Assembly (NCBI GenBank): GCA_040393065.1
Contig: JBEBUW010000011.1
Coordinates: forward strand, 4,292 to 68,291
From: JACCWM01 sp040393065
GTDB lineage: Bacteria; Myxococcota_A; Bradymonadia; Bradymonadales; Bradymonadaceae
Reading direction: 5' to 3'
Length of the DNA: 64,000 nt
A program made the position numbers and the translations under genes. Under the pieces are notes generated by a model. The model saw only the letters and a list, made by a program, of their open reading frames with translations. It made no database searches and had not been told where the DNA came from. Shown in pieces: positions 37,053 through 46,525 of this stretch (positions are counted from its first letter, which is position 1; each line of letters starts with the position of its first letter).

Positions 37053-37275
37053 TGGTTTGTGGGATCGCTTGTGGCGGCAGATTTGGGGGAGTTTGGATTT
37101 GAAGTTCGCTTGCCGCGAGGGATTTGGAGAAGACTGGTTTGTGGGATCGCTTGTGGCGGCAGATTGAAGGGATTTGGCACCGGCGTGGTGGTGGCAAAAG
37201 GCTTGTGGCGGGAGATTAAGGGGAGGTGGTGTGGCAAAATGCTTGTGGCGGGAGATTGAGGGGAGTTTGGATTTG
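37053..37275. repeat. Minisatellite C, about 41-bp period
   Basis: The 'gcttgtggcggcagatt' or 'gcttgtggcgggagatt' core recurs at 37067, 37108 (diverged), 37149, 37201 and 37241, giving steps of 41, 41, 52 and 40. TGGTTTGTGGGATCGCTTGT is repeated exactly at 37053 and 37135. Units are AT-richer at their ends. No gene is seen. Confidence 0.75.
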
Positions 37276-37413
37276 AAGATCGTACGATTCTCGGTTTTTG
37301 AGTCATGATTACAAAAGTGCGGTGGTTGTGGGCGTGGGGGAATGGGGATATAAACGGGGTTCTGGTGATACGGTGGTTTTGGCGCCGTGTTTAACGTGAG
37401 TCGTGGGTCGAAG

Positions 37414-37938
37414 ATGGATGTGCAGCAGCTTTTGAAGAGAGTTGGGGAGCAAGCGGAGGGGCTGTTTGCGCGTGGTTCGAGGTATCAGATCGAGAAAGTC
37501 ACGGTGGTGGTGGCGTTTGTTGTGTACTTTCTGGTGATGGGAACGGTCGGGTGGATTTTTGGTGGGAAAGATCCGAGTACGAATTCGCTGGGGGCGGAAT
37601 TTGGTGTGGGGGAGCTGGGGCAGCTCAAGCAGCAGCTTTTCTTTGTGGAAAATACGGGGCGGGGTGCGTGGACGAATGTGCGGGTCGTGATCAATGGCCG
37701 GTATGTTTATACGGCTGAGCGGCTGGAGGGGCGGGAGCGGTTGGTGTTGCAGCCGAGCGAAGATCTGGCGGATTTTTTCTATATTCCTCGGCCGTGGGGG
37801 CGGGAGGAGTGGGAAGGGCTGGTGGAGGAGGCCAGGCCGGGGCCGAAGGCGCCTAAGACGGTGAAGCCTGAGCTGGTGCAGATTCGGGCTGCGGAAGGGC
37901 GGGTTGATATTGAGCCGGGGAAGGCTGCTTCGCCGTGA
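37414..37938 (+). CDS. Small single-pass membrane protein, function unknown
   Basis: About 174 residues. A short charged N-terminus is followed by one transmembrane helix (VTVVVAFVVYFLVMGTVGW, about 27-47). An outer domain follows, with two beta strands (FFVENTGRGAWTNVRVVING) recalling an Ig-like fold, and a Glu/Pro-rich tail. No family recognised. The ATG at 37414 is chosen over a GTG at 37387; neither has a convincing ribosome site. It lies 84 bases before hemW on the same strand and may share its transcript. Confidence 0.55.
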   Translation: MDVQQLLKRVGEQAEGLFARGSRYQIEKVTVVVAFVVYFLVMGTVGWIFGGKDPSTNSLGAEFGVGELGQLKQQLFFVENTGRGAWTNVRVVINGRYVYTAERLEGRERLVLQPSEDLADFFYIPRPWGREEWEGLVEEARPGPKAPKTVKPELVQIRAAEGRVDIEPGKAASP

Positions 37939-38022
37939 ATGATGTGGGCAGCGTGTGTGTTTGGCCTGATGTTGGTATGGCTCGGCTGAGCGTATTGGTT
38001 TGCCCGTAAACCGCAGGAAATC

Positions 38023-39219
38023 ATGCAGCAAGACAAGTTTGTGAAGCCCCGGCGCGATGCGCGGGGGGGTGTTTATATCCATGTGCCGTTTTGTGCGCGC
38101 CTGTGCCCGTATTGTGATTTTGCGGTGACGGTGAAGGCGGAGATTCCGCATCGTGCGTATGCGGATGCGTTGCTGGCGGAGTTTTCGGCGCGGGCCGAGG
38201 CGCTGGATGGGCGTAATGTGAAGACGATTTATCTGGGTGGGGGAACGCCGTCGCTCTGGGATCGTGGTGAGTTGCGGCGCGTGCTGGATGTGGTGCGGGC
38301 GCGGTACGGGGTGGGCGATGATATTGAGATTACGCTGGAGGCGAATCCGAATCAGATCGATGCGGTGGCGCTCAGGGAGTGGAAGGCGGCGGGGATCAAC
38401 AGGCTGAGTATCGGGTGCCAGAGTTTTCAGCCGCGGATGTTGAAGGCGCTGCGGCGCAATCACAGTGCGCAGGAGGCGGTGCAGGCGGTGGAGCGTGCGC
38501 TCGGAGCGTTTGAGAAGGTTTCGCTGGATGTGATGTTTGGCGGGCCGGGGCAGACGCTGGAGGAGTGGGGGCTTGATCTGGCGCAGCTCGGGCGGTTTGA
38601 GGGGTTGAGTCATGTGAGCGCGTACAGTCTGACGGTGGAGCCGGGGACGGCGTTCTGGATTCGGCAAAAGCGGGGGACGTTGCAAATTGCGGAAGAAGAT
38701 GTGGCGGCAGAGATGATGGAACAGCTTGTGGAGTATCTGGCGGGGCTGGGGCTGGAGCGCTACGAGGTTTCGAGTTTTGCGCGGCCGGAGGCGCGGAGCG
38801 CGCATAATTCGAATTATTGGTTGGGCGGGGAGTATCTGGGGCTGGGCGTGGGAGCGCATAGTTTTCGGCTGGAGCCGGGGGGAGGCGGGGCGGATGTGGT
38901 GCGGCGTAATAATCCGCGGAAGCTGGATGTGTATATGGCGGCGCCAGAGAAGGCGGCCGAAGTTGAGCGCTTGTCGGCGTATGATCATTTGCTGGAGCGG
39001 TTGTTTCTGGGCGTGCGAACGGCGTGGGGACTGGATTTTGAGGAGATTCGGCATCAGTTCGGCGGGGTGATCGGGGAGGATGTGTTGGGTCGGGCAAGGG
39101 AGCTGTTGGAGGAGATGGTGAGGGAGGGATTTTTGGTGGGGGAGAGCGTTTTCAGGCCGACGGAGCCGGGGTTTCGGTTTGCGGATACGCTGGCGGAGCG
39201 GTTTTATACGGCGTTGTGA
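38023..39219 (+). CDS. hemW: Radical SAM heme chaperone HemW
   Basis: A 398-residue member of the coproporphyrinogen-oxidase-like radical SAM family. The 4Fe-4S/SAM motif is VPFCARLCPYCDF (CxxxCxxC). A phenylalanine takes the place of the extra cysteine found in true HemN, which marks HemW, a heme-binding chaperone, rather than an oxidase. Further motifs are TIYLGGGTPSLW, ITLEANPNQ, RLSIGCQSFQ and SLDVMFGGPGQTLEEW. The C-terminal HemN domain is present (about 300-390). AGGAA precedes the ATG by five bases. Confidence 0.92.
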   Translation: MQQDKFVKPRRDARGGVYIHVPFCARLCPYCDFAVTVKAEIPHRAYADALLAEFSARAEALDGRNVKTIYLGGGTPSLWDRGELRRVLDVVRARYGVGDDIEITLEANPNQIDAVALREWKAAGINRLSIGCQSFQPRMLKALRRNHSAQEAVQAVERALGAFEKVSLDVMFGGPGQTLEEWGLDLAQLGRFEGLSHVSAYSLTVEPGTAFWIRQKRGTLQIAEEDVAAEMMEQLVEYLAGLGLERYEVSSFARPEARSAHNSNYWLGGEYLGLGVGAHSFRLEPGGGGADVVRRNNPRKLDVYMAAPEKAAEVERLSAYDHLLERLFLGVRTAWGLDFEEIRHQFGGVIGEDVLGRARELLEEMVREGFLVGESVFRPTEPGFRFADTLAERFYTAL

Positions 39220-39221
39220 GG

Positions 39222-39440
39222 GAAAGGCGCGGCAAAGGCAAAAGGCGCACGAGAAGGCGCGAAGGCGCGAATGTCGCGAAGGAAGAGCTTAAGGGAAAGG
39301 CGGAAAGGCGTGTCTCGCGCGAAGCCGCGAAGGAAAAGCACTGCAAAGGCAAGAAAGGCGAAGAAAGGCAAAGGCAAAAGGCGCACGCGAAGGCGCGAAG
39401 GCACGAATTGCCGCGAAGGAAAGCAAAGTAAGGAAAGAGC
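39222..39440. repeat. Cluster of dispersed 'ggcgcgaaggcgcgaa' repeats
   Basis: Three or more overlapping copies: around 39236 (ggcaaaaggcgcacgagaag), at 39310 (GTGTCTCGCGCGAAGCCGCG, as at 14620), and around 39370 (aggcaaaaggcgcacgcgaa). They fill most of the 450-base spacer 39220-39669, where I see no gene. Confidence 0.7.
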
Positions 39441-39669
39441 AAAGACGGGTGGAGGGTGGTCAATGCGGCGGCTCGCCCCCGGTCGGACGTGGCTCGTAGA
39501 GGCGGCCAGGGGGGGCAAAGATCTGTTGAAGGATGAGGATTTTTCCTCGAGCGGGCGTGATGGAAAGGATGTTAAATAAACCTTTTTGGGTGTGGGGCCG
39601 TTTGTAGTAGCGTGGCGGCGTGAAGCGCGTTGACGATTTTTGCATTGAGTTCGTTTTGGAGAGCGAGTG

Positions 39670-42600
39670 ATGAATAGAAGCTGGCGTGTGTGGGTGTGTT
39701 GTCTGGTGGTGGGCGTGCTGGTGGGTCTGGTTTGGAGCTGCCGGCCGGATCCTAAAAATATTACAGAGCAGCAGTTGGATGGGGCTGTGGACGAGGGGCA
39801 AAAGGAGGGGTCTGTGAAATTCACTGAGTCTGGCGTGACGTATATTGACCTTCGTGAGGCAGCTTCGAGCGGTTTGAAAGAGGAAGGCACGGGTGTGCTG
39901 CGCACAGTTGCGGCGAACGGTCTGGAAGAGGCTCGGCTGAAGGATATTTACAGGCGTTTGCCGGCGTTGGTGGCGGAGGAGGATGATGCGACGGAGTTTT
40001 TGCGCCGTGTTGGAACGAAGCCCCGGCCGCGGACGGGTGAGACGGTGGTGGGTGAGTTTCCGCCGGCCAGTGAGCGGGCAAAGCCGGTTGTGGATGTGCC
40101 GGCGGGGCCGCTTGAGGTGGTGCGCTTTCAGCCGGAAGGAGAGGTTGCGGGTGCGCCGCGGGTGAGTGTGACGTTTTCGCAGCCGATGGTGGCTGTGACG
40201 TCGCATGCGGAGACGGTGGCAAAGGGTGTGCCGGTGGAGCTGAATCCGCAGCCGGCGGGAACCTGGCGCTGGATCGGGACGAAGACGTTGCTGTTTGAGC
40301 CGAGCGCGGATGCGTTTGCGATGGCAACGGAATATACGTTGCGTGTGCCGGCGGGAACGAAATCGGCGGTGAAAAATGGTGGGGTGCTGGCGAAGGATTT
40401 TGTGGGGACGTTTGCGACGGCGCCGCTGGAGGTGGTGCGGATGTATCCGGAGGGTGGGCCATCCGGGTTGGAGCCGGTGATTTTTCTGGAGTTCAACCAG
40501 AAGGTTCAGAAAGAGGCGTTGTTAAAGCACGTGCAGGTCAGGATGAATGGCGCTGTGCAGGAGATTCGGCTGGCGCGTGCGGATGAGATTGAGGCGGATT
40601 CGGTGGTTTCGCGGCTGGTTCAGTCGGCAAAGGCAGAGAGCTGGCTTGCGATTCGGGCGAAAAAGGCATTTGAGCCGAAGCAGTCTATTGATGTGACGGT
40701 GATGAAAGGGGCGGTATCGGCGGAAGGGCCGCGGGTAACGGAGAAAGCTCAGACGCGGAAGTTCGCTACGTATGGTGATTTTCATCTGGTGCGCTCGCAC
40801 TGTGGCTGGGCGGATGAATGTCGTCCGGAGGATGAATTTCAGTTGCAGTTTTCGAATCCACTGGATGTAGAGCAGGATCTGGATGCGTTGATTCAGATCG
40901 AGCCGGAAATCAAAGATTTGACGATTGCGGGGTATTCTCAGCAACTCACGATCATGGGGCGTAAGCAGGGTCGGACCCGGTATACGGTTCGTGTTTCGGG
41001 AGCGTTGCAGGATTCTTTCGGGCAGAAGTTAGGGGAAGACAAGGAGGTCACGTTCGAGGTTGGTGAGTCGGAGCCTTATGTGTTGCAGGGCGATAGTCCG
41101 ATGGTCGTGCTCGATCCGGCGGGTAAACCGACGTATTCGGTTTATACGATGAACTGGAAAGAAATTCGGGTGAAGGGTTATCGGGTAACGCCGGAGGACT
41201 GGCCGCAGTATCTGGAGCATATGGCGTGGAATAGTAAGACGCCGATGCCGGGGATGCTGGTTTTTGAGAAGGTTATAGAGCCTCAGGGGGAGCCGGACCG
41301 GTTGACGGAAACGGTGATCGATTTGTTGCCGGCGCTTGGTCGTGATGGTCTGGGGCACATGGTGCTCGTGGTCGATCCGGCTAATTCTCGGGATGATGAG
41401 GAGGACAATGACGACGATTATCGCAGAGGGTACTGGGAGCAGCCGGCCAAGTACTGGATTCAGTCGACGCGGATAGGACTGGATGGCTATGCCGACTCGA
41501 GTGGACTGCATGTGTGGGCGACGTCGCTTGAGGACGGTACTGCGCTTGAGGGGGTGGAGATTGTCGTCGGCGGCCAGGGCTCTGTGGTGAAAACCGGGGC
41601 GAATGGTCTGGTGAGTGTGGCGGCAGAGCAGGTTGTGGAGAAGAAGGGGTATCTGCTGGCTAAAAAGGGGGCGGACACCGCGCTGCTGTCGGAAAATTTG
41701 TACGGGTATAGAAGTGGCCTGGCGCACTGGCATTTGCCGCAGGTTCAAGATCAGGTGCGCTGGTACGTGCTTGATGATCGGAAGATGTATAAGCCGGGAG
41801 AGTCGGTACGTATTAAGGGGTGGACGCGTTTGATTGAGGGCGGTCCTGCGGGTGACGTCGAGCTTGTGAAGGGGGCAAAGCAGGTCACGTTTGCGGTGAG
41901 GGATGCGCGTGGTGTTGAATTTGCGAAGGGCAAGGCCGCGGTGTCGGAAACGGGCGGATTTGATTTCAAGGTGGAGATTCCGGACGGAGCTAATCTTGGT
42001 TATGCGTATGCTGAACTGGTGCTGGACAAGGGGCCGGAGTACTCGAATCGGCATACGCATGCGTTCCAGATTCAGGAGTTCCGCCGGCCGGAGTTTGAGG
42101 TTTCGGCGCATGTTGAGGAAGGGCCTCATTTCCTGGGCGAGGATGTAAAAGCCAGTGTGGAGGCCGCTTATTTTGCGGGCGGTGCGCTGGGGGATGCGGC
42201 CGTTTCCTGGCAGGTGATTTCGCGTCAAGGGCGGTATGCGCCGCCGAATCGTAGTGAGTATGAGTTTGGTCGCTGGGTACCGTGGTGGTGGGGTGGTATT
42301 GCCAGTTACGGGCGTCCGGGTGGCGAGGAAGTAAGCAACCTGGCGGGAAAAACGGATATGGCGGGTGAGCATACGATTGCGATGGGCTTTCGCTCGTTTG
42401 AGGAGCCGTTGCCGTTGTCTGTGGAGGCCGTGGCGGGTGTGCAGGATGTGAATCGGCAGACCTGGCAGGCGCGCACATCGTTGCTGGTGCATCCGGCGGA
42501 TGTGTATGTGGGCTTGCGTGACGACGAGATGTTTGTGGAACAGGGCAAGCCGTTTGAGCTCGGTGTGATCGTCACAGATCTGGAGGGGCGTCTGGTTGCG

Positions 42601-45600
42601 GGACGTGATGTTGAGGTGGTTTCGCACCGTTTGAAGTGGACGTATTCGCGGGGAGACTGGAAGCAGGAAGCGGTGGATGAGCAGCGTTGTGTGATTGTAT
42701 CTAAAGAGGAAGAGACGCTGTGTAGTCTGAAGACGACGGAGGGTGGGACGTATCGCATTCGTGCGGTGGTTAAGGATGCGCAGGGACGCAAAAACCTGAC
42801 GGAGCTGACGCGCTGGGTTGCGGGCGGGGAGGATAAGCCGGCGCGTGGCGTTGAGGAAGAGGAGCTGTTGCTGATTGCGGATAAGCAGGAGTACGCGATT
42901 GGTGATGTGGCTGAGATTCTGGTTCAGGCGCCGTTTTATCCGGCGGAGGGTCTGGTGACGTATTCTCGTGACGGGATTGTTCGTCAGGAGCGGATTACGG
43001 TGGATAAGCCGGGGACGGTGGTGAAGGTGGAAATGCTGGAGGCGTATTTGCCGAATCTGCATGTGCGGATTGATCTGAACGGCGAGGCGCCGCGGCGCGA
43101 TGCGGCGGGTAAGGTCGATGAGACGTTGCCGAAGCGGGTTGCTTTTGCGACCGGTCAGGTCAATCTCTCGCTGTCCAAGGAGACGCGTCGACTTGTGGTT
43201 GAAGTAACGCCGGGGGAGAAGGCGTCGTCGCCGGGCAGTCCGGCGGATGTCGAAGTGGTCGTGCGCGATCATGCGGGCGAGGCGGTTGCGGATAGTGATT
43301 TGCTGGTCTTTGTGGTGGATGAGGCGGTATTGGCGTTGTCGAATTATACGCTGGCTGATCCGCTGGAGGTTTTTTACGGGGACCGGGCAGACATTGTGAA
43401 TGTGTATCGGAGTCGCGGTTATGTGTTGCTGGCCGATCCGGACACGATGGCGGCTATGGAGGGTGATGGGGATAGGTTTGAATCCGGGCATGGGGGCATG
43501 GCTGCGGGTGGTGGGGTGAGGGAAAAGCGTATGGCGATGGCAGCGCCGATCATGGAGTCGGCCGTGGCTATGGACAATGTGGCGGACGATGGCGGTGATG
43601 CGATTGCGCTGCGCGAGAATTTTGATGCGCTGGCGGCGTTTGAGCCGACGTTGCGCACGGATGCATCGGGTCGGGCGAAGATTTCGTTTCAATTGCCGGA
43701 TAATCTGACGCGTTATCGTGTGATGGCGGTTGCGTTTTCGGGCAAGCATGATTTTGGCACGGGCGAGTCGAATATGATTGCGCGTTTGCCGTTGATGGTG
43801 CGTGCTTCGGCGCCGCGGTTTTTGAATTTCGGGGATCAGTTTGAGTTGCCGGTCGTGGTGCAGAATCAGACGGACGCTGCGATGGAAGTCGATGTGGCGG
43901 TGCGTGGCACGAACATTGCGTTTGTGGGCGGCGCATCGAAGACGGAAGCTGGTGCGAAAGTTACGGTTCCGGCGCAGGATCGGGTGGAAGTCCGGTTTAA
44001 GACGAAGACCGAGAAGGCGGGCACGGCGCGTTTTCAGGTTGGTGTGAGTTCTGGAACGGGCGATGCGGCGGTGTCGGATGCGATGCAGTTTACGGTTCCG
44101 GTATGGACGCCGGCGACGACAGAGGCATTTGCGACGTATGGCGAAGTGGATACTTCGGACGTGGTTGTGCAGTCGGTTGTGATGCCAGGCGGTGTGTTTG
44201 AGCAGTTTGGTGGACTGGAGCTGACGACGTCTTCGACGGAGTTGCAGGCGCTGACGGATGCGTTCATTTCCTTGATGAATTATCCGTTCAATTTTGCGGA
44301 GCAGATTGCGTCGCGGATGCTGGCGATTGCTGCGTTGCGTGATGTGTTGACGGCTTTTGAGGCGGAAGGCATGCCTTCGAAGGAGGAAATTGCCGAGGCG
44401 ATGGCGCGTGATCTGGAGATTCTGGAGCAGTTGCAGCATCGTGATGGCGGCTTTGGCTACTGGACGCGTGATGAGAAGTCGTATCCGTATGTGAGTGTGC
44501 ATGTGGCGCATGGCTTGCGGCGTGCAAAGAACATGGGGTTTGCGGTGCCGGAGCGGTTGCTGACGCGCTCGGAGCAATATCTGGAGAATATCGAGAAGCA
44601 TGTTCCGGAGATCTATGGTCCGAAAGCGAAGAATGCGGTGGTGGCCTATGCGTTGTATGTGCGCGATGTGGGCGGCAAGCCGGATCTGGCGGCGACGCGG
44701 GCGTTGTTTGCGCGTGAGAATTTGGACGATCTGACGCTTGAGGCCAGGGGTTGGATTCTGGCGGTGCTGGCCAAAGATCCGCAGTTTGAGGCAGGGCGCA
44801 AAGTGATTTTGCGGGATTTGAACAATCGCGTGCAGGAGACGGCGGCGACGGCGCAGTTCGGGAGCGATTACGGGGATTCGGCCTGGTATATGCTGTACAC
44901 GTCGCGGCGCACGGATGGTGTTTTGTTGGATGCGCTGATTGCGGCAAATCCGCAGAGTGATTTGATTCCGAAACTAGTGCGTGGGCTGCTGGCGCATCGC
45001 TCGAAAGGGCAGTGGGGGACGACGCAGGATAATGTGTTTGCGCTGCTGGCGTTGGAGCGGTACTTCAAGGTTTTTGAGAAGGAGACGCCTGATTTTGTGG
45101 CGAGCGCGTGGCTTGGCGAGCAGTTTGTGGGTGAGCAGCGGTTTAAGGGGCGGACGACGGAGCGGCAGCATGTGGATGTGCCGATGGCGTATCTGGCGGC
45201 TGAGCGTGAAGGCGGGCAAGATGGAGCGATAGATTTTGCGCTTCAGAAGGAAGGCAAAGGCCGGATGTATTATCGGTTGGGGATGCGTTATGCGCCGAAG
45301 AGTCTGGTTCTGGAGCCGGCGGATCATGGATTTGCGGTCGAGCGGGTGTATGAGGCTGTGGATCACCCCGAGGACGTCAAGCAGCGCAAGGACGGTGTGT
45401 GGGAAGTTCGTGCGGGTGCGCGGGTGAAGGTGACGGTGACGATGGCAACGCCGGCGCGTCGTTATCATGTGGCGCTGGTGGATATGTTGCCGGCTGGTTT
45501 TGAGCCGTTGAATCCGGCGCTTGCGGTGACGACGCTTCCGGCGGATGCGGGTGCTATGAACGGTGGCCGCGGTGGTTATAGCTGGTGGTGGGGGCCGTGG

Positions 45601-45795
45601 TACGAGCATCAGAATCTGCGTGATGAGCGTGTGGAGGCGTTTTCGTCGCTGGTGTGGGGCGGCGTTCAGACTTACACGTATTATGCGCGTGCGACGACTC
45701 CGGGTGAGTTTGTGGTGCCGCCGGCGAAGGCCGAGGAGATGTATCATCCGGAGACGTTTGGCCGGAGCGGCAGCGACCGGGTGATTGTGAAATAA
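39670..45795 (+). CDS. Bacterial alpha-2-macroglobulin-like lipoprotein lacking the thioester cysteine
   Basis: About 2041 residues. A signal peptide ends in WSC (lipobox LVWSC), so it is a periplasmic or surface lipoprotein. Macroglobulin domains fill the first 1200 residues (for example VLDDRKMYKPGESVRIKGW). The A2M core signature is PTLRTDASGRAKISFQLPD, followed by VMAVAFSGKHDFGTGES. The thioester site is changed: YPFNFAEQIASR near 1538, where thioester-bearing relatives read YPYGCxEQTxSR, so covalent trapping is not expected. The alpha-toroid (RDGGFGYW-type repeats) and receptor-like C-terminus follow. Members trap or inhibit proteases. No PBP1C gene is adjacent. The ATG at 39670 has GGAG upstream. 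Confidence 0.9.
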   Translation: MNRSWRVWVCCLVVGVLVGLVWSCRPDPKNITEQQLDGAVDEGQKEGSVKFTESGVTYIDLREAASSGLKEEGTGVLRTVAANGLEEARLKDIYRRLPALVAEEDDATEFLRRVGTKPRPRTGETVVGEFPPASERAKPVVDVPAGPLEVVRFQPEGEVAGAPRVSVTFSQPMVAVTSHAETVAKGVPVELNPQPAGTWRWIGTKTLLFEPSADAFAMATEYTLRVPAGTKSAVKNGGVLAKDFVGTFATAPLEVVRMYPEGGPSGLEPVIFLEFNQKVQKEALLKHVQVRMNGAVQEIRLARADEIEADSVVSRLVQSAKAESWLAIRAKKAFEPKQSIDVTVMKGAVSAEGPRVTEKAQTRKFATYGDFHLVRSHCGWADECRPEDEFQLQFSNPLDVEQDLDALIQIEPEIKDLTIAGYSQQLTIMGRKQGRTRYTVRVSGALQDSFGQKLGEDKEVTFEVGESEPYVLQGDSPMVVLDPAGKPTYSVYTMNWKEIRVKGYRVTPEDWPQYLEHMAWNSKTPMPGMLVFEKVIEPQGEPDRLTETVIDLLPALGRDGLGHMVLVVDPANSRDDEEDNDDDYRRGYWEQPAKYWIQSTRIGLDGYADSSGLHVWATSLEDGTALEGVEIVVGGQGSVVKTGANGLVSVAAEQVVEKKGYLLAKKGADTALLSENLYGYRSGLAHWHLPQVQDQVRWYVLDDRKMYKPGESVRIKGWTRLIEGGPAGDVELVKGAKQVTFAVRDARGVEFAKGKAAVSETGGFDFKVEIPDGANLGYAYAELVLDKGPEYSNRHTHAFQIQEFRRPEFEVSAHVEEGPHFLGEDVKASVEAAYFAGGALGDAAVSWQVISRQGRYAPPNRSEYEFGRWVPWWWGGIASYGRPGGEEVSNLAGKTDMAGEHTIAMGFRSFEEPLPLSVEAVAGVQDVNRQTWQARTSLLVHPADVYVGLRDDEMFVEQGKPFELGVIVTDLEGRLVAGRDVEVVSHRLKWTYSRGDWKQEAVDEQRCVIVSKEEETLCSLKTTEGGTYRIRAVVKDAQGRKNLTELTRWVAGGEDKPARGVEEEELLLIADKQEYAIGDVAEILVQAPFYPAEGLVTYSRDGIVRQERITVDKPGTVVKVEMLEAYLPNLHVRIDLNGEAPRRDAAGKVDETLPKRVAFATGQVNLSLSKETRRLVVEVTPGEKASSPGSPADVEVVVRDHAGEAVADSDLLVFVVDEAVLALSNYTLADPLEVFYGDRADIVNVYRSRGYVLLADPDTMAAMEGDGDRFESGHGGMAAGGGVREKRMAMAAPIMESAVAMDNVADDGGDAIALRENFDALAAFEPTLRTDASGRAKISFQLPDNLTRYRVMAVAFSGKHDFGTGESNMIARLPLMVRASAPRFLNFGDQFELPVVVQNQTDAAMEVDVAVRGTNIAFVGGASKTEAGAKVTVPAQDRVEVRFKTKTEKAGTARFQVGVSSGTGDAAVSDAMQFTVPVWTPATTEAFATYGEVDTSDVVVQSVVMPGGVFEQFGGLELTTSSTELQALTDAFISLMNYPFNFAEQIASRMLAIAALRDVLTAFEAEGMPSKEEIAEAMARDLEILEQLQHRDGGFGYWTRDEKSYPYVSVHVAHGLRRAKNMGFAVPERLLTRSEQYLENIEKHVPEIYGPKAKNAVVAYALYVRDVGGKPDLAATRALFARENLDDLTLEARGWILAVLAKDPQFEAGRKVILRDLNNRVQETAATAQFGSDYGDSAWYMLYTSRRTDGVLLDALIAANPQSDLIPKLVRGLLAHRSKGQWGTTQDNVFALLALERYFKVFEKETPDFVASAWLGEQFVGEQRFKGRTTERQHVDVPMAYLAAEREGGQDGAIDFALQKEGKGRMYYRLGMRYAPKSLVLEPADHGFAVERVYEAVDHPEDVKQRKDGVWEVRAGARVKVTVTMATPARRYHVALVDMLPAGFEPLNPALAVTTLPADAGAMNGGRGGYSWWWGPWYEHQNLRDERVEAFSSLVWGGVQTYTYYARATTPGEFVVPPAKAEEMYHPETFGRSGSDRVIVK

Positions 45796-45814
45796 ACGAG
45801 CAAGCGAGCGATTT

Positions 45815-46384
45815 ATGCGGCAAAGGAGTTGGCTGACGGGATTGGTGCTGGGCCTGTGTCTGGGGGGACTGGGCGGCGCCATTCTGAGCACGGCGGTTGT
45901 GGCGCGGGCTGATAACCAGGACGGTGAGCGGGTGCGCGTGGTTCATGACACGCGCGCCGTTCACAAGATCGATCCGGAAGGTCTGGTGCGGGCGGTGCTG
46001 CTGGCGCGCGGGCAGAATGCGTATGTGGGTAAGCTGGTCTTGCAGGCTCAGGCGCAGGTGCCGCCGCGGCGCAGTTCAACGGAAGAGTATCTGTACATCA
46101 TTGATGGGAGCAGTGTGATGACGGTGAACGGCCAGAGTTATATCATCGGGCCGAACATGGCGGTGTATATTCCGGCGGGCGGCGAGGTGAGTTTTATTGT
46201 GGGGAGTGAGCCGCTGGTGGCGGTACAGGTGTTTGCGGGGCCGGAGCCGGCGGGGATTTACAACGATTGGAAGTCGTATGATGCGTCGGTGCCGGAACGG
46301 CCGCGGCGCAAGAGGCGGGTGCCGCAGAAGCAGTCGATGTTGGGGGACGGCGGCGGTCCTAAATCGACGATTGCTGTGCCGTAG
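45815..46384 (+). CDS. Exported cupin-domain protein
   Basis: The protein has 189 residues. An N-terminal signal or anchor (GLVLGLCLGGLGGAILSTAVVARA) precedes one cupin barrel (about 55-150): QAQVPPRRSSTEEYLYIIDG, a turn, and NMAVYIPAGGEVSFIVG. The usual metal-binding HxH is replaced by RR/S, so metal dependence is doubtful. It starts 19 bases after the alpha-2-macroglobulin stop and is probably co-transcribed. The last 12 residues or so are encoded by a shortened MITE-like repeat (46349-46391), which may have extended the original protein. Confidence 0.72.
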   Translation: MRQRSWLTGLVLGLCLGGLGGAILSTAVVARADNQDGERVRVVHDTRAVHKIDPEGLVRAVLLARGQNAYVGKLVLQAQAQVPPRRSSTEEYLYIIDGSSVMTVNGQSYIIGPNMAVYIPAGGEVSFIVGSEPLVAVQVFAGPEPAGIYNDWKSYDASVPERPRRKRRVPQKQSMLGDGGGPKSTIAVP

Positions 46385-46391
46385 ACGTTGG
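46349..46391 (+). repeat. Internally deleted MITE-like copy
   Basis: 'ggcggcggtcctaaatcgac' and 'gattgctgtgccg' correspond to the left half; the following 'tagacgttggg' matches the bases that follow the right ends at 36709 and 51305. It encodes the C-terminus and stop of the cupin gene. Confidence 0.55.
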
Positions 46392-46392
46392 G

Positions 46393-46480
46393 AAGAAAAG
46401 GCACGGCAAAGGCAAGAAAGACAAAGGTAACAGGCGCAAATTGTCGCGAAGGAAAGCAAAGGTAAGGGAAAGAAAGTCAA
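46393..46480. repeat. Degenerate dispersed 'gcaaaggcaag..gcgaagg' repeat
   Basis: A purine-rich block with 'aggcgcaaattgtcgcgaag', related to the family at 36771, between the cupin and lipoprotein genes. Confidence 0.5.
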
Positions 46481-46525
46481 AGGTTTGTGGACGTTACGGA
46501 ATGTTGTTTTTTTGAGGAGAGAAAG

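Noticed and set aside
39204..39905. Minus-strand open frame of about 233 codons
   Set aside because: It spans repeat DNA and the antisense of the alpha-2-macroglobulin signal region; codon pattern is that of a shadow.
41029..44601. Very long minus-strand frame inside the alpha-2-macroglobulin gene
   Set aside because: It is an antisense shadow created by high GC and codon bias; the Arg/His/Leu-rich product resembles no family, whereas the plus-strand frame has clear domains.
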